Part shown: positions 23,610 to 36,054 of the stretch, piece by piece
Numbering within the stretch: the first letter of the stretch is position 1
Layout of the letters: the number at the start of each line of letters is the position of its first letter
Origin: Microcebus murinus
Lineage: Eukaryota; Chordata; Mammalia; Primates; Cheirogaleidae
Length of the DNA stretch: 64,000 bases
Assembly (NCBI RefSeq): GCF_040939455.1
Contig: NC_134106.1
Coordinates: forward strand, 38,090,001-38,154,000
Direction: 5' to 3'
Program-made: the position numbers and the translations under genes
Notes under the pieces: model-generated
Databases searched by the model: none
Told to the model about the DNA's origin: nothing
The model's input: the letters and a program-made list of their open reading frames with translations, nothing else

Positions 23610-24028
23610 ATTCAGTACAGCTTAACAACATTTATCTTGAAAGTTGTTGAAGATATCTATTCCCCATGTTCTATTCACAAGAGTGCCCAAAGCCAGTAAC
23701 ACTGCATAGCAAAGAAAATCTTCTGTTATGACCCGGATGAAGTATAAAACCTGTGCCAAGTCTGTGGTATCAGTTGATTCATCCAGAACAATTGAATAAT
23801 GTATGTTTTCATTTTGAAGTATTGCATGCAGTTGTTCTATTAAGTTGAAGTCTAATTCATACTATATAGGTCAGTTATGGTTCTTCTTAAAAGAGGCAGT
23901 TGTTTGTACTTTGAAACATTATTGGGGTCTAAGCATCCTACAACTTTGACAATGCATTCGTTTACAATTTCTACATCACTGAATGGCTCCTCTTTTTTCC
24001 CAAGTATATAAGCTATTATACTTTATAG

Positions 24029-24202
24029 CAGGCATCCTCAAACTACGGCCTACAGGTGGCATTTATCCGGCCTCCTGGATGTTTTTGCCACTGCTGCCTG
24101 TGCTGCTTACCAGCCGACTCGTCCCGGGCCCACAGTGCGCACTCTGCAATGGTCTGAGGGACAGTGAACTGGCCCCTTGTTTAAAAAGTTTGTGGACCCC
24201 TG
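24029..24202 (-). mobile_element. Small hAT-Charlie MITE nested in the hAT transposase
   Basis: A 174-bp element with inverted ends (caggcatcctcaaac on the left, gtttgtggacccctg on the right). It is flanked by 8-bp duplications ctttatag (24021-24028) and ccttacag (24203-24210) that match at six positions. It interrupts the Charlie8-like transposase remnants, so it is younger than that element. Confidence 0.8.
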
Positions 24203-24552
24203 CCTTACAGGTTGCTTCAGTGGCTTTATTTCCAGGTCTTATTGCTGCCTGAAAGAATTTTCTTTGCTTTTGCTTTTCATCTTTTCATTTCTGTAATACA
24301 ACCTTTCATGCTTCTCCTTCTAATTTAAAATGTTTGTGGTCCGTATGAGTGTTATAATGCCGATGAGCATTGAATTTCTTTAATGTTGCTATTGTAGTAT
24401 CACAAAGCAAGCAAATCATCTTATCTTTAGCAGAAACAAGAAAATATCACAATTTCCAATCCCCATGAAAAAATCTGTTTTCTTCCTTCAGTGTTCCCTT
24501 GGTCTTTTTTGACATGATGGGCTATTAAGCAGACAGAATTAAAAAATACTGT

Positions 24553-24850
24553 TGAGTCCAGGTGCGGTGGCTCACACCTGTAATCCTAGCACTCTAGGTC
24601 AAGGCGGGAGGATCCCTAGAGGTCAGGAGTTAGAGACCAGCCTGAGCAAGAGTAAGACACTATCTCTACTAAAAATAGGAAAAATTAACCAGGTGCAATA
24701 GCACATGCCTGTAGTTCCAGCTACTCAGGAGGCTGAAGCAAGAGGATCACTTGAGCCCAGGAGTTCGAGGTTGCAGTGAGCTATATGATGGCACCATTGC
24801 ACTCTAGCTGAGGCGACAGAGCACGATTGTGTCTCAAAAAAGGACAAGAA
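24553..24850 (+). mobile_element. Alu SINE nested in the hAT element
   Basis: A dimeric Alu in + orientation, flanked by aaaaaatactgt at 24541-24552 and 24851-24862. It lacks the lemur-type linker. It inserted into the 5' part of the Charlie8-like transposon. Confidence 0.92.
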
Positions 24851-26359
24851 AAAAAATACTGTCAAGCTCTGCAACTGTTCACAATTCCACTTCAAATAGA
24901 AACACAGTTTCCTTGTTAAAAGCTTATGACAGACTCGGGTGTACTCAACCCCCATAAACTCTTGCCAACCAGCCTCATGTGGTAGTAGGGTACCAGTCAG
25001 GTGGCGGAGGTTAGAATTAAACCCTGAGTGTAGCAGCTGTCAACTTAGCCCTTTGGCTTATTAATGTTCTAATTGTGCCAGTCAATCTGGGAGGATTATT
25101 TCATTGAAACTTATTTTAGTCTATGGTATTTTAAGTACATTCATTTAAAAAAAAAATAAAAATCTAAAAGATGAACAAAAAGGTATTAATAAAAATAAGA
25201 GGATTTTTTTCTGTAAAATTTGGATTCAGTCAAAAGGCCGCACTTAGGACCTAGAAGGCCACATGTGGCCTGAATTAAGGCCACAGGTTTCCCAACCCTG
25301 GCTTAACTCCTCCACACAGATTGGCTGCATCCTGTAGATGTGCATCCTCTAGCAGCATTTCAGCCTTAATCACAGTGTAATAAGTGGAGTCTTCTTGCTG
25401 CTTGCCATCTGCATTATTAAGGACGTGTGCATGTATGTCAGTGAAAGACTAGCCTCTGCAGCCCGAGCGTTGTAAAGGGTGAGAGGGGCGCTCTGGTGCA
25501 AGTGTCAGGCCTATACGTCTCCTTTCCAATAGCCGGTCCCAGGCATAAGTGCAGGTCTGGGACTGAGCTGTTGCATGAACATACACTGGTGGTGAGAGAG
25601 AGACCATGGCACTGGCCCAGGTAGCAGCAGAGATGGGGCCAGTGAGTGTTACAGTCTTACATCCTGGGGGGTGGGGTGGGGAGAGGAGCATCAGTGGCAA
25701 AGCCCTATATACTGCCGTGGGAGGAACTACCGTAGACAAGCCACAGAATACTTTGTTCTGATTGGACAACATAGGTCATGTGCCCACCCAAGAACCAATG
25801 ACTGTGTGGGAGGGGCAAGGTTGGGGAATAAAATCCAATGATTGGTTTAATCCAACCAGGGACTCTCTTCACAGCCAAGTCTCGGGTCAGGGTCCCCAGG
25901 GGCATGTTTCTGTGTGGAGGAGGGGGTGGATCTTGAATTCAATCAGGAGGAAGTAGGAGAAGGATGCTGCGTAGACAATGTCCTTCATGCCTAGGTAAAA
26001 TATTTAATAAATGTCAAGACAATGAGAAGAAGGCTGTGGTGAAAAGCAGTAGCAGGAACCAAAATGATGAAAGTATCACTCAGTCTGAGGCTCTCCTATT
26101 TAGAGCTCACATTATTCAGGCAGGTGGGGTGGACCCATTGGTGTGGCACAGAAAAACAGCCCTGATCACAGGAGGCAGTTTGATTCCTGGCTGAAAGTGA
26201 TGACAGCAGCCTGGGAAATGAGCCTGTTACTGAAGAATTCAGGTATTTGATCTACTTTCTCCAGCTTTGTAGCTAGAGAAGGAGGTACAGGCGAGCACAG
26301 TACAAGCCACCCGCCATCTGCCTGCCGCTAACCTTTCTGATGGTCCCTTCCCACATGCC

Positions 26360-26660
26360 ACCCTCATTCATTCAGCAAGAATTTAATAAGCAGGTACCAT
26401 GAGCCAGGCTTTGAACAATAGTCTCCTGCTCTCGGGGAGCCCGTGGAAGATACAGATAAGAAAAGAGGCAGCTATATTGCAGTTAAAAAACAGGATGACA
26501 GAAGCCCATGGTGCTATGGAACTATGGAGTATGGGGACGCCTGAGCTGACGTGGGGATTCAGGGAAGATCTGCTGGGCGAAGTGATTTCTAGACCAAAGC
26601 CTGGAAGACCAGTAGGCACGGCCCAGGGAAGAAGTATGGAGAGGGAGACGGGACAGTGAG
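26360..26660 (-). repeat. L2 LINE 3' end relic (antisense)
   Basis: Reads 'ttcattcagcaagaattt', 'aggtaccatgagccaggct' and 'gggagcccgtggaagatac', the reverse of the L2 3' end. Confidence 0.65.
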
Positions 26661-26949
26661 ACTAGATGGGCAGGTGACTCATTTGATGTGCGTTTAGGTT
26701 AGGACTTGATGCTCTGCATGCATTTGGGGTTGATCCTGAGGATTTCCAGGTTTCTGGCTGCTGCAGCCTGATTGGGTGGTGATATCTTTTATTGAGATAG
26801 TAAACACAGAAGGAGTTGCAGATTCGAAGGGGAAGAAATAAATGAGTTTAGTTCAGAAATTCCAAATTTGAGATGCTTCCAGTTCAGCCAAAAAGGGGCG
26901 TATATTAGAGCCAGGACTGGAACTTAGAGGCGGAGATCTCCTCCAGCTG

Positions 26950-27640
26950 CCTGCTTAACATCTCAAGCTTGACATGTCCAAAACTGGCCTCTAGAGTTTT
27001 CTCCCTAATGTGTTTCTTCACCCTCAGTCTTCCTCATCCCTGTGAGATACTGTCCATCCAGCTGCCTAAGCCAGAACCCAAATTATTCCTTAGCCCCACA
27101 TCCAGCTCATCACCCAAGTCTGAGACTAATTCCAGAACATATCTAGAATCTGCCATTTCTCTAGCTGTCAACTGCTACCTCTTAGTCCAAGCCTCTGTCT
27201 TCTCTCAGCTGAATTACTGTAATAACCTCTCCCTTTGCATTCCTGCCTGCCTCCAGTGCATTCTCCTCAAAGCAGCCTAGATTGTCTTTTTGAAAAATCA
27301 CCTTTTGTGATTCCCTTGTCTCTCCTTTTAATGACTTTTGACTGCATATAGGCCCTGACGGTCCTGGCCAGCTCCCTCTCCAGCCCCACCTGTCCCTGGC
27401 CTTGTCCCAGGGCCTTCAGTATGTCAGGGCTTTTCTGCCTCGGGGCTTCTGCACACACTGTCCGGTGTCTGGCTCAGGTCTCTGGCTAGAGGTTGCCCCC
27501 TCAGAGAGGCCTTTCTGGCTGCCCAGACTGAAGCTGGTCTTCCTGGCTATTCTCTCTTCTAGAACCTGGCTCTTTTCCTTCTATAGCACATGTCCCAATT
27601 TGCATTTATAGTCATTTTTGTCCCAGTTTGTTAAATGCCT
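26950..27640 (+). repeat. L2 LINE fragment
   Basis: L2 body text in + orientation: 'catgtccaaaactggcct', 'caactgctacctcttagtcc' and 'cagagaggcctttctggctg'. It is diverged and has no usable coding frame. Confidence 0.65.
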
Positions 27641-28176
27641 GACTCAATACCTCAACTATGTCAGACCCATCACCCTTTTTTTTTATAACAAGTATTTCTC
27701 CCTTATTTATCCTAAAATGAAATCTGTAGGTATTATAACCTCCCAATACAGATGATTTTAAATCAGTGTAGCATCCTAGCAGGAATAAGAAAGAGAAATA
27801 AAAGTAATTCATCATAAAAACATTTATTCCGGTATTAAATTCCTAATTTCCAGGGCTGAATACTCCAGAAACCATAATGATATAAAAAGGTACCCACACC
27901 TATAGGTAGAATTACCATTGATGTAACAACAAATGTTGACTGACATAGTTATGTTTTCTTGGTGACTTGGATTCTAAGAGCAATATTGCCAGGGGTGTGT
28001 GATTTCCTACAATGATAAGCAACCCCTGTGATGTTTCAAATAAAATATAGTCTTTCTCTTTCAATTTGGACTGAAATCACCTTCCTAGAAAATTCATTAA
28101 AGTCAGGCAAAAGCCTTTATTGTTATATATACACAGAGTTGGGTCCTAGATTCTTGTAATTATAAAAGGTATTCCG

Positions 28177-28541
28177 GGCCGGGCGCGGTGGCTCACGCCT
28201 GTAATCCTAGCACTCTGGGAGGCCGAGGCGGGCGGATTGCTCAAGGTCAGGAGTTCAAAACCAGCCTGAGTGAGACCCCGTCTCTACCATAAAAATAGAA
28301 AGAAATTAATTGGCCAACTAATATATATAATATAAAAATCAGCCGGGCATGGTGGCGCATGCCTGTAGTCCCAGCTACTCGGGAGGCTGAGGCAGGAGGA
28401 TCGCTTGAGCCCAGGAGTTTGAGGTTGCTGTGAGCTAGGCTGACACCACGGCACTCACTCTAGCCTGGGCAAGAAAGCGAGACTCTGTCTCAAAATAAAT
28501 AAATAAATAAATAAATAAATAAAATTAAAAAAAATTTAAAA
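28177..28541 (+). mobile_element. Lemur-type Alu with (AAAT)n tail
   Basis: A young-looking dimeric Alu (ggccgggcgcggtggctcac start) carrying the linker 'ggccaactaatatatat' between monomers. Its tail contains about seven AAAT units. It is flanked by a perfect 13-bp duplication, aaaaggtattccg, whose copies (28164-28176 and 28542-28554) abut or slightly overlap the element ends. Confidence 0.95.
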
Positions 28542-29029
28542 AAAAGGTATTCCGAGGTAAGCAGGTCTATGCAAACCTACCTCCAAAGGCCAAGGAAGCT
28601 GAGAAGAAAGAGGCTGAGAAATCCACTGTCTCAGAAAGAAATATTTAACAGGGACTTACAAACAGAAGTGATGTCTCAGGGTGGCCGCCAGACAGTGCAT
28701 CCCTGCACCCATCCTCCAGAAAGTACCCTTTCTAAAGGCAGGCTCTTAGGATAAAGACAAGTGCAGCTGGTCATGTCCTGGACTTTCTTGTGAAACTTAT
28801 GACCTCTGGGAAAGCGAGATAAGCATCTTTACAAGTGGTTATCTGTGCTACAAGCTTGTTTCTTTATGAGAGCTTGTCTGTGCTAGGGGAACACCTTGGT
28901 GAGCCGGGGTCAAACATTGGTCATCCCAGCAGTTTCACTCCAAGATGGTGTCACTCTTGCCATACCAGAGGCTGCTTTCCTACAAAATCATTTTTCATAT
29001 TTATGAATGTCTGGCTGTAGACTCCATAA

Positions 29030-29195
29030 TCATGCAGGGCCCGGGGCTGTTTTCACCGTACAGGATATATAGCCCCTTGGCTCCCACCCCTAAATGCCAG
29101 TAGTGTTCCCCCCATTCATTTTGATAATTGAAAGCACCCCCCAAATGTCTAAAATGTCCCCCAGACATAGAATTGTACCACCCTAGTTGAGACCA
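29030..29195 (-). mobile_element. MER20/MER5-type hAT relic
   Basis: Diverged: 'taaatgccagtagtgttcc', 'caaatgtctaaaatgtccc' and 'accctagttgagacc' follow the same layout as the element at 17628-17826. Confidence 0.55.
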
Positions 29196-29229
29196 TGTGC
29201 CTCCGTCTCTATTTTACTCTAAACGCCAT

Positions 29230-29320
29230 GGGGGCAGTGTCCATGTCTGTTTTCACTCGTATATGCACAGTGCTCAGCACTAGTTGCCAGACATTTATTG
29301 GAATGAATGAATGAATATTC
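29230..29320 (+). repeat. L2 LINE 3' end relic
   Basis: Contains 'cagtgtccatgtctgttttc', 'acagtgctcagcactag' and a 'gaatgaatgaat' end, all typical of the L2 3' terminus. Confidence 0.6.
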
Positions 29321-31489
29321 CATCACCATGAAATGCGTACTGAAAAGTTAAAAAGGGAGGATACCGAATGGAAATGGGACCTTACGTTTACTTTCTTGCT
29401 GCAAGCTTAAGGCTTCCTGACCTCTGTGTTAGTGAAAGAGACTTGTCATTATAGTTCCACACAATGTAGAATTTTATTTCTAAATTCTTTACAACTAGGG
29501 AAGTCACCTCACCATGCACAAAAGAAATAGCACTGGCTCTGAAGTTGTGGTTTGTCTTTTTTTGGAAAGTCAGGCTTGTCTGCTGAAGAGCTCAAAACAC
29601 TTGACCAGCTCTCTCATTTATCTTAACATGTGTATGCTATATTTATTCTCCCTTCACAGATGGGGAAATGAAGCTTGCCTGAGGGCCATATTTAGCTAAG
29701 TCTTGATCCTCTGCCTTGTGGGGTCAGCTTAGATAAAATGGAATCCTAAAACTTGATTTTTATCCAGTAGTTTGAACCTCCTCCCACATTAAATCTGTTA
29801 CTAGGGCTTTTCACGAGGGTAAAAAGTGTTAGTTTTAGCATTTTTCACCATGTGACAGGACGATCTTGTAGTTTAGTTCCCTACTTTTAGAAATGAGGAA
29901 GTGCTGGTTCATAATGACACAGTTAATGACAAGGCCAGTCCTCTAGCTGGTTTCTTTCTGTTCCACCAGATGTCAATTTTCTCTTTTTTTCCTCCAGCTC
30001 ACCTAAGCAGGAGTTCTGACCGGTCTGGTGGCCAAAGGAAGGTAGCAATGGAAAAGAAGCCCATGATCTGGTTCACTGGCCCCTAAATAATTAGTAAATT
30101 AATTAGGAGACTGACTTGTTATGAATCAAAATATATGAAGGTGACAGTTGCTGAAAGTTAGAAGCTAAACCTTCAATGTCAAGCATTCTTTTACTAAGAA
30201 CTAATCAGGCCAGTGATATATATAAATACCATTTCACAACCGAACTGAAGATTAAAAAGGAAAACACCAAATGTTTAAAAAGTTTTGGAAAAATAATTAC
30301 CTCTTAGGAATTTGTAGCACTTTTAAAAAAATTTTTTTCTTCTCTCCCAATTTTTTTTAATCCAACAGTACGGGGAGGTAGTAGTACTATTTTTAAAGAA
30401 GTGAAAAGTGATATTTTCATTTCACAAAGTTAAATATAAATTGAACTCAAAAGTGGCAAAATGACTACACAAAGGAAATGAGGTTCCATAGACTACTATT
30501 ACCAAGAATTAGTGTGGAAATGCTTATAGTATATGTTAGATTTATGACCCAACACTTTTCATTTTCAGAAACTAGCTTCGGTCCTCTTCAGTATCGCCCC
30601 TTTGAAGATGGAGGGTTTCAGGAGCCACGCCTGGTGCCTATTTTGGGCTTCTCACTAGAAACATGTGTTTCAGATGGGGTTACTACCGGGTGCCTTGGAA
30701 GTGACAGAGAGTTGCTACTTCATGTGCCACAAAGGCACCAGTTGTCAGGGTCATTCTTACTTGTTATACATTTTATATATCTCTTAAAGTAGAAGCTATG
30801 TTAGATTTTGGAAGGCTTGGGCTTGTCTATCATACTTTTTCTTGTTCTAGGTTATTATGGAGGAGAGCTCTTGGAGGTTTTGATAAATGACTATTTCCTA
30901 AATCAAAGTAGACATCCTGGATTATCTTGGGGTTGTAATATATTCCTGTAGTCATTTATGGTCTTCACCGCATTTGTCACTGACATTCTCCCATTTTACA
31001 GACAGAAACTAAGAAATAAGGGGCTAGACCAAGACCACGTTGCTAGTAGGTTGTATATTTCAAATCCTCTCCATTCTGGAAGGACCAACTCGGATGCCTC
31101 TTCTGCGAAGTCTTTTCTTAGTGTCCCCTAGTTTCTACTTGTGATATTTACCATATTCTGATTTGTAATATTATGTTCACATATATGAACTTCACTATAT
31201 GAACATATGTGAAATTCTTAAGAGGTAAGACAGTTCCACATTTGTGTGTATCTCCCCACCAGTGAGAATTCTTCCTCCCGGGTGCTAACCTGGGGCATGT
31301 TCCCACACCAGCTGGCGGTGTCTTCTTTTCTTCTCGGCTGTGGCTTTGAGGTCTGCAGAGGCGCATTGTGGGTACTGTTGCTCATTCGAGCTCGTTGCCT
31401 TGTTTTTAACATACAGATTTTTAATAAGAGCTTTGCAAATGTTTACAAGATGTTTTAAAAATTAGGTAGTATTTGAATCTTGTCCTTCC

Positions 31490-31754
31490 TTCATTTCCCT
31501 GATGATTGCACTTAGCACTTTCCTGGGCACATAGTAAGTGCTTGGTAATGTTTCTTAGATTAATAAGCATTTATATATTCACCTACTCCAGTTTACACTT
31601 TGCTTCTCCCATTGTCATCTATGACTATCTTTTTATATGTTTATGTCTTGCATTCCCAACTAAACTGTAAGCTCCAGAGGGCACAATGATGTCTTTTATT
31701 TGTGCATATGCTTCCTTAGAACATCTTCCATGCAGTATAGTCTCAATAAATCTT
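31490..31754 (+). repeat. L2 LINE 3' end relics
   Basis: Two L2-like ends in close succession: 'tgggcacatagtaagtgctt' at about 31527 and 'agtctcaataaatctttgct' at about 31739, the second preceded by 'gtaagctccagagggcac'. Confidence 0.6.
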
Positions 31755-31769
31755 TGCTGATTGCTTTTA

Positions 31770-32109
31770 TTTATTTTTATTTATTATTTTTTGAGACAGA
31801 GTCTTGCTTTGTTGCCCAGGCTAGAGTGAGTGCTGTGGCGTCAGCCTAGCTCACAGCATCCTCAAACTCCTGGGCTCAAGTGATCCTACTGCCTCAGCCT
31901 CCCAAGTAGCTGGGACTACAGGCATGCACCACCATGCCTGGCTAATTTTTTCTCTATATATTAGTTGGCCAATTAGTTTCTTTCTATTTATAGTAGACAT
32001 GGGGTCTCGCTCTTGCTCAGGCTGGTTTCAAACTTCTGACCCCGAGCAATCCGCCTGCCTCGGCCTCCCAGAGTGCTAGGATTACAGGCGTGAGCCACTG
32101 CGCCAGGCC
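31770..32109 (-). mobile_element. Lemur-type Alu (antisense)
   Basis: An antisense dimeric Alu with the linker, here read as 'ttagttggccaattagttt', and a perfect 15-bp duplication tgctgattgctttta at 31755-31769 and 32110-32124. The duplication was copied from the L2 tail beside it. Confidence 0.95.
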
Positions 32110-32559
32110 TGCTGATTGCTTTTAAATGGCCATTGTGTGATAGCATACCAGCCAACAAAGCATGGTAGAGTCTAAACTGTCCAATGTGAGTGGTTTTATT
32201 TAAAATACATGTTTTGTATATGCATTTTAAATAGACATAGACATCCTAAAAACATGCATTTTCAACAAAGATCACTGAAGTAGGAGGGAACACCCGGTCC
32301 ACATTGAAGGAGACGAGAATAGTGCAGATGTAGAGAGGCATTTGGGCACCACTGGCTGAGCTGTACGTGAAGAGGGGTCTCCAACAGGTGGTCATTGGCT
32401 GCATTTCTCTGTTGCATCGGAATGTCTTTTGTTTCCTCTCAGAGCACATTTCTTCATTTTCTTGTTGGCTGTGGATTCTTTTCAGGTGTTAAGTGTTTGA
32501 TATTTTTAAGGGTTAAGGTTGTTACTCTCACATACAGAGGACTCTTCAATAATGGAAAG

Positions 32560-33340
32560 CCTAATCACTAAGCTGCCAGAATATACTTTTTGAAAATTGC
32601 TAACTCTGGTACCTGGTCAGAGTAAGAAGATAAAAGAGTTTACTAAGCAGTCCAACCATCCTATTGACTGAATGCACCATTTTTTTCGTGGTCTTGATGT
32701 CAGACAGGTGTCTTTAATATGCTTTTGTCTACCCCTGAGAATGTTCCAGTTACCACGCTGAAATGTTTAAGTACCTACATTTTTTTTATTAGAACTATAA
32801 TATAATTGGTTTGTTAATTAGGAGGACGCTGGAGAGTTGGCTATGAGAAACTCTGACTTTGATAAGCGGTCATTTAAAGTAAGGGCAGTTGCTCCACATT
32901 TAAGGTTCTCTGTGTTCTCAAATTTAAAATGTATGGCTTGAGCTGAAAGATTCTGCACGCTTCCATGTATTTATCCCCGCATCCAACATTTTATATTAAA
33001 TGCACTCAAGATACTGTACAATGGGTATAAACCATTTTACATGTTGCAGGGAAGTATGCACAAGGGATAATTTATTTTTTAAATTTGCTGTCTATTATTA
33101 GACTTCTAATTACTCAGGCTGAATGGAAGCAGAATGGTCTCATTCTTATTAATAACTGCCAATTATTTAGCCAGAGATGACACGCAGAAGGAGTTCATTT
33201 AGATAGTTTAGACTTAAAAAGCAACATTTTTCTCCAAGGTGTTCTAAACACACTTGTTTTTGTTTTGTTTTGTTTTGTTTATAACTCCAATTCTTCACAT
33301 TTTAATTATTCTAACAAAATCTGTGGTTTAACAAATACCT
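32560..33340. other. Repeat-free AT-rich intronic stretch
   Basis: I recognise no interspersed element here. It contains several homeodomain-like TAATTA and TTAAT motifs, for example near 32812 and 33105-33170. It could hold a conserved non-coding element but this cannot be judged from one genome. Confidence 0.25.
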
Positions 33341-33939
33341 AGAAATGATTGGTCTAATTGCCTTCCTTTGTGCCCACAAGACTCTCTCTGAAGTCAGGCT
33401 TCACTGTGGTTATAAAAGGATTCTCTACAGCAGATTTATGTTCCGTAGAATATTTGGATTAATATTGTTAAGCATTTCTGGAGAACTTAACATTCAATTA
33501 CTTTTCATTTCTTGTCATCTCCCCCTAGAGAAAGTGCACAATCCTATTTCCCTAAGGAGGTAAACTTGCTTGAAAAGTAAAATTTTCATTAAAATATCTA
33601 ATTTGGCTTTCTTAAAAAATATAAACCTTTTCTTTGTTACATTTTAAATGGTCTTAAGGATATAGAGTTCCAAAATAACTAATTTGTACACTAATAATAT
33701 GTCATTCTCTTTTATTAATCTGAAAATCATACTGCCCTCAAGAGACTTTAGTTTGATTTGTTTTGATGCCAGTGTAGAGAATTTTATTTCTTACCAAAGA
33801 AGTTTCTTCTCTGTGGTTGGAAGGAAGTGCAAAGCCAGGACTAGTGTGGGATGCATGGGACCTTGCATAGGTTTGCAGAGGGCTAGGAGAATCCATTTCC
33901 CATAGAATGAAGCTTCATGCTGAAGCATTGGTAGAGTTC

Positions 33940-34045
33940 TTTTTGTGCCAGGTTCTATGCTTAGTGCTTTAGCTGCATTATTTCATTTATTCCTCATAAT
34001 CCTATGGGATAGTATCCCCATTTCTATTTCTGTGAAAATTGGAAA
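33940..34045 (+). repeat. MIR SINE relic
   Basis: MIR-like: 'tgccaggttctatgcttag', 'tcatttattcctcataatcc' and 'atagtatccccatttct'. Confidence 0.55.
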
Positions 34046-35228
34046 TCTAAATATGGATGAGGAGTGATTTTTAACGAAAACGCCCCATTCCTAGACTATG
34101 CCAACTGCAGGTTTGCTCAGAAGCATAGAGTTGATGGGTAGGATGCCAGGATTAAATGCGGTCTCTTTCTTTTCTCACTGACTTGCAGTTTGAAATAGGC
34201 AGGAGAGTACAGGAAGTACCTTTAATGCATCCAACCATACTGTTTAACACAACCTGATTTTTAAAAACATGTTATATTTTTGATAGTAGTCTTCTTGTAG
34301 TAACTGGCTGGGCTGTAACATGGTTCATACCCGCTCTACTTGATTTCTTCATTACTAATTTCTTAACACCAAAGCACTGCTTTTGTCCAAACCATTTAGA
34401 GGCCTCCAGTTTTAAAAATAAAAGGTGCAGAAGATTGGGGATGGTATTTCCCCTCTTGTCCTGTGATAGCCAACACCTGAGAAATCTTATAATGTCCACA
34501 GCTGAGATCATAGATGTGCCTTTCAAAAGCATCACAGAAAAACAGAAGGGTTAACCACTGAAGGCAAGAGTTTGAGATATTAATATGCTTGACTTGAAAG
34601 TTATATTAAGAAAAATGTCAGATGATGTGAAAGGAAAATTGTTCCACGAGGGAAATACTACTGCTGAAACTCCAAGTGGAAGAGGTTTTTAATATTCCCT
34701 TAGTTCCACATGCATTTAGTTCTAGTAGTGAAGTGGGTCATTTACGAGGGGAGGTGGCCTAGGCTAAAAATAAAGTTTCCTTGAAACCAGATGAGAGTCT
34801 GCCATGCCAAAAATGGAATCCTGACTCTGCTCACTCTCTAGAATGTAAATAAGCAGAATTTTGTGTCACACAAAATGGTCTGTGCAAAACAGGACGTTCA
34901 CCACTTTTTATGGTAGAGAGAGGCTAAAACAATCATCAGACCATATCTGTTCTGTAGAACACGAAGCAGCAGTTCAAAATAATGTGGAAGTCTAACATAT
35001 TTTGATTTCAAAAGACCTCCATGACAAAGAAAGTGCAGAACAACAGGTATTGCATGATTTCATTTATGTACACGTGTGAATATGTACAGTTATAGGTATA
35101 TACATGCATTAAAATAGAACTGGGGGAAGGATACACATGAAAATGTTTGGGAAAGGGAATGAAAGTTGGGGAGAAAAGGGGGATTTTTGTGGATTTTACT
35201 GTATATGTTTCTGTCTTTAAATAATTTT

Positions 35229-35230
<2 letters not shown>

Positions 35231-35259
<29 letters not shown>
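35231..35259. repeat. (CA)n microsatellite
   Basis: An uninterrupted run of about 14 CA units. Confidence 0.95.
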
Positions 35260-35263
<4 letters not shown>

Positions 35264-35309
35264 GAAAACTATATAAACAGGGAAAGCAAAGCTTGAAGAT
35301 CTCAGCGAA

Positions 35310-35560
35310 GCTGTACACTGGTTAAGAGCGTAGGCTCTGGAGTAGAAACTGCCAGGGTGTGAATCCCAGCTCCTTTACTTACTGTCATCCCTCCACAAGT
35401 TAACTTTTGTACCTCAGTTTCCTCAAATGAAAAAACAGGGACAAGGGTAGGTACTTTGTTATACAGTTGTTACAAGATTTTATAAATAAATAATCCATGA
35501 GAGAGCATATAGACCAGCAAACATTCAGTTTATATTAGTTATTATAAATTATAATTCTTA
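35310..35560 (+). repeat. MIR SINE
   Basis: Good MIR match: 'ggttaagagcgtaggctctg', 'gtgtgaatcccagctccttt', 'acctcagtttcctcaaatg'. Confidence 0.8.
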
Positions 35561-35889
35561 GACCACATCTAGCTATACTTGATTCTTTGTGCAAACTTTT
35601 CAGCTAAAAATGTTACTAGTGACAGTGTTACTCATCACAATGTATTTTCTCAAAGTTTGCATTGTAGTTGTTAACAGTTCTGCCCTATTTTTTCCCCCAC
35701 TGGTGCTCAGAACTTCAAAAGGAAGAATAAAAACAAGTGGAATTATCTTGTTTTATGTGGAATGCTATACTTTCCATCTGTGGAATGCTCCTGAATTGGT
35801 GTCTTTGACCACTTAGTCTGATGTGCACATTATTAACACTATAGAAATGTAAATATAAATATGTTCTGAGGTTTTTCTTTGTTCCTTAG

Positions 35890-36054
35890 GAAGACTATGA
35901 CCGTCTGAGGCCTTTATCTTACCCAATGACCGACGTCTTCCTTATATGCTTCTCTGTGGTCAATCCAGCCTCATTTCAAAATGTCAAAGAGGAGTGGGTA
36001 CCAGAACTTAAGGAATATGCACCAAATGTACCCTTTTTATTAATAGGAACTCAG
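35890..36054 (+). CDS. RHOQ: RHOQ coding exon 3
   Basis: This exon has 165 bases and encodes residues 68-122 in phase 0. It starts with switch II ([12 protein letters not shown]), which completes the DTAGQE motif across the exon 2/3 junction. It includes the central strand [12 protein letters not shown] and the region [14 protein letters not shown], and ends at LLIGTQ, where the G4 motif begins (TQIDL; most small GTPases have TKxDL or NKxD). The acceptor is ttccttag and the donor gtatgt. The exon begins after the 33-kb intron 2. Confidence 0.97.

Larger units (their letters stand above)
22080..25306 (-). mobile_element. Charlie8-like hAT transposon, broken and nested
   Basis: I read this as one ~3.2 kb hAT-Charlie element in reverse orientation with later insertions inside it. 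Its 5' terminus is at about 25306 (ccagggttgggaaacctgtg on the - strand), and a diverged partner end lies near 22082. Remnants of the transposase gene lie at 22642-24520. Interruptions are a possible piggyBac MITE (22273-22543), a small hAT (24029-24202) and an Alu (24553-24850). The outer 8-bp duplication is not clear, so the limits, and especially the left one, are inferred. Confidence 0.55.
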
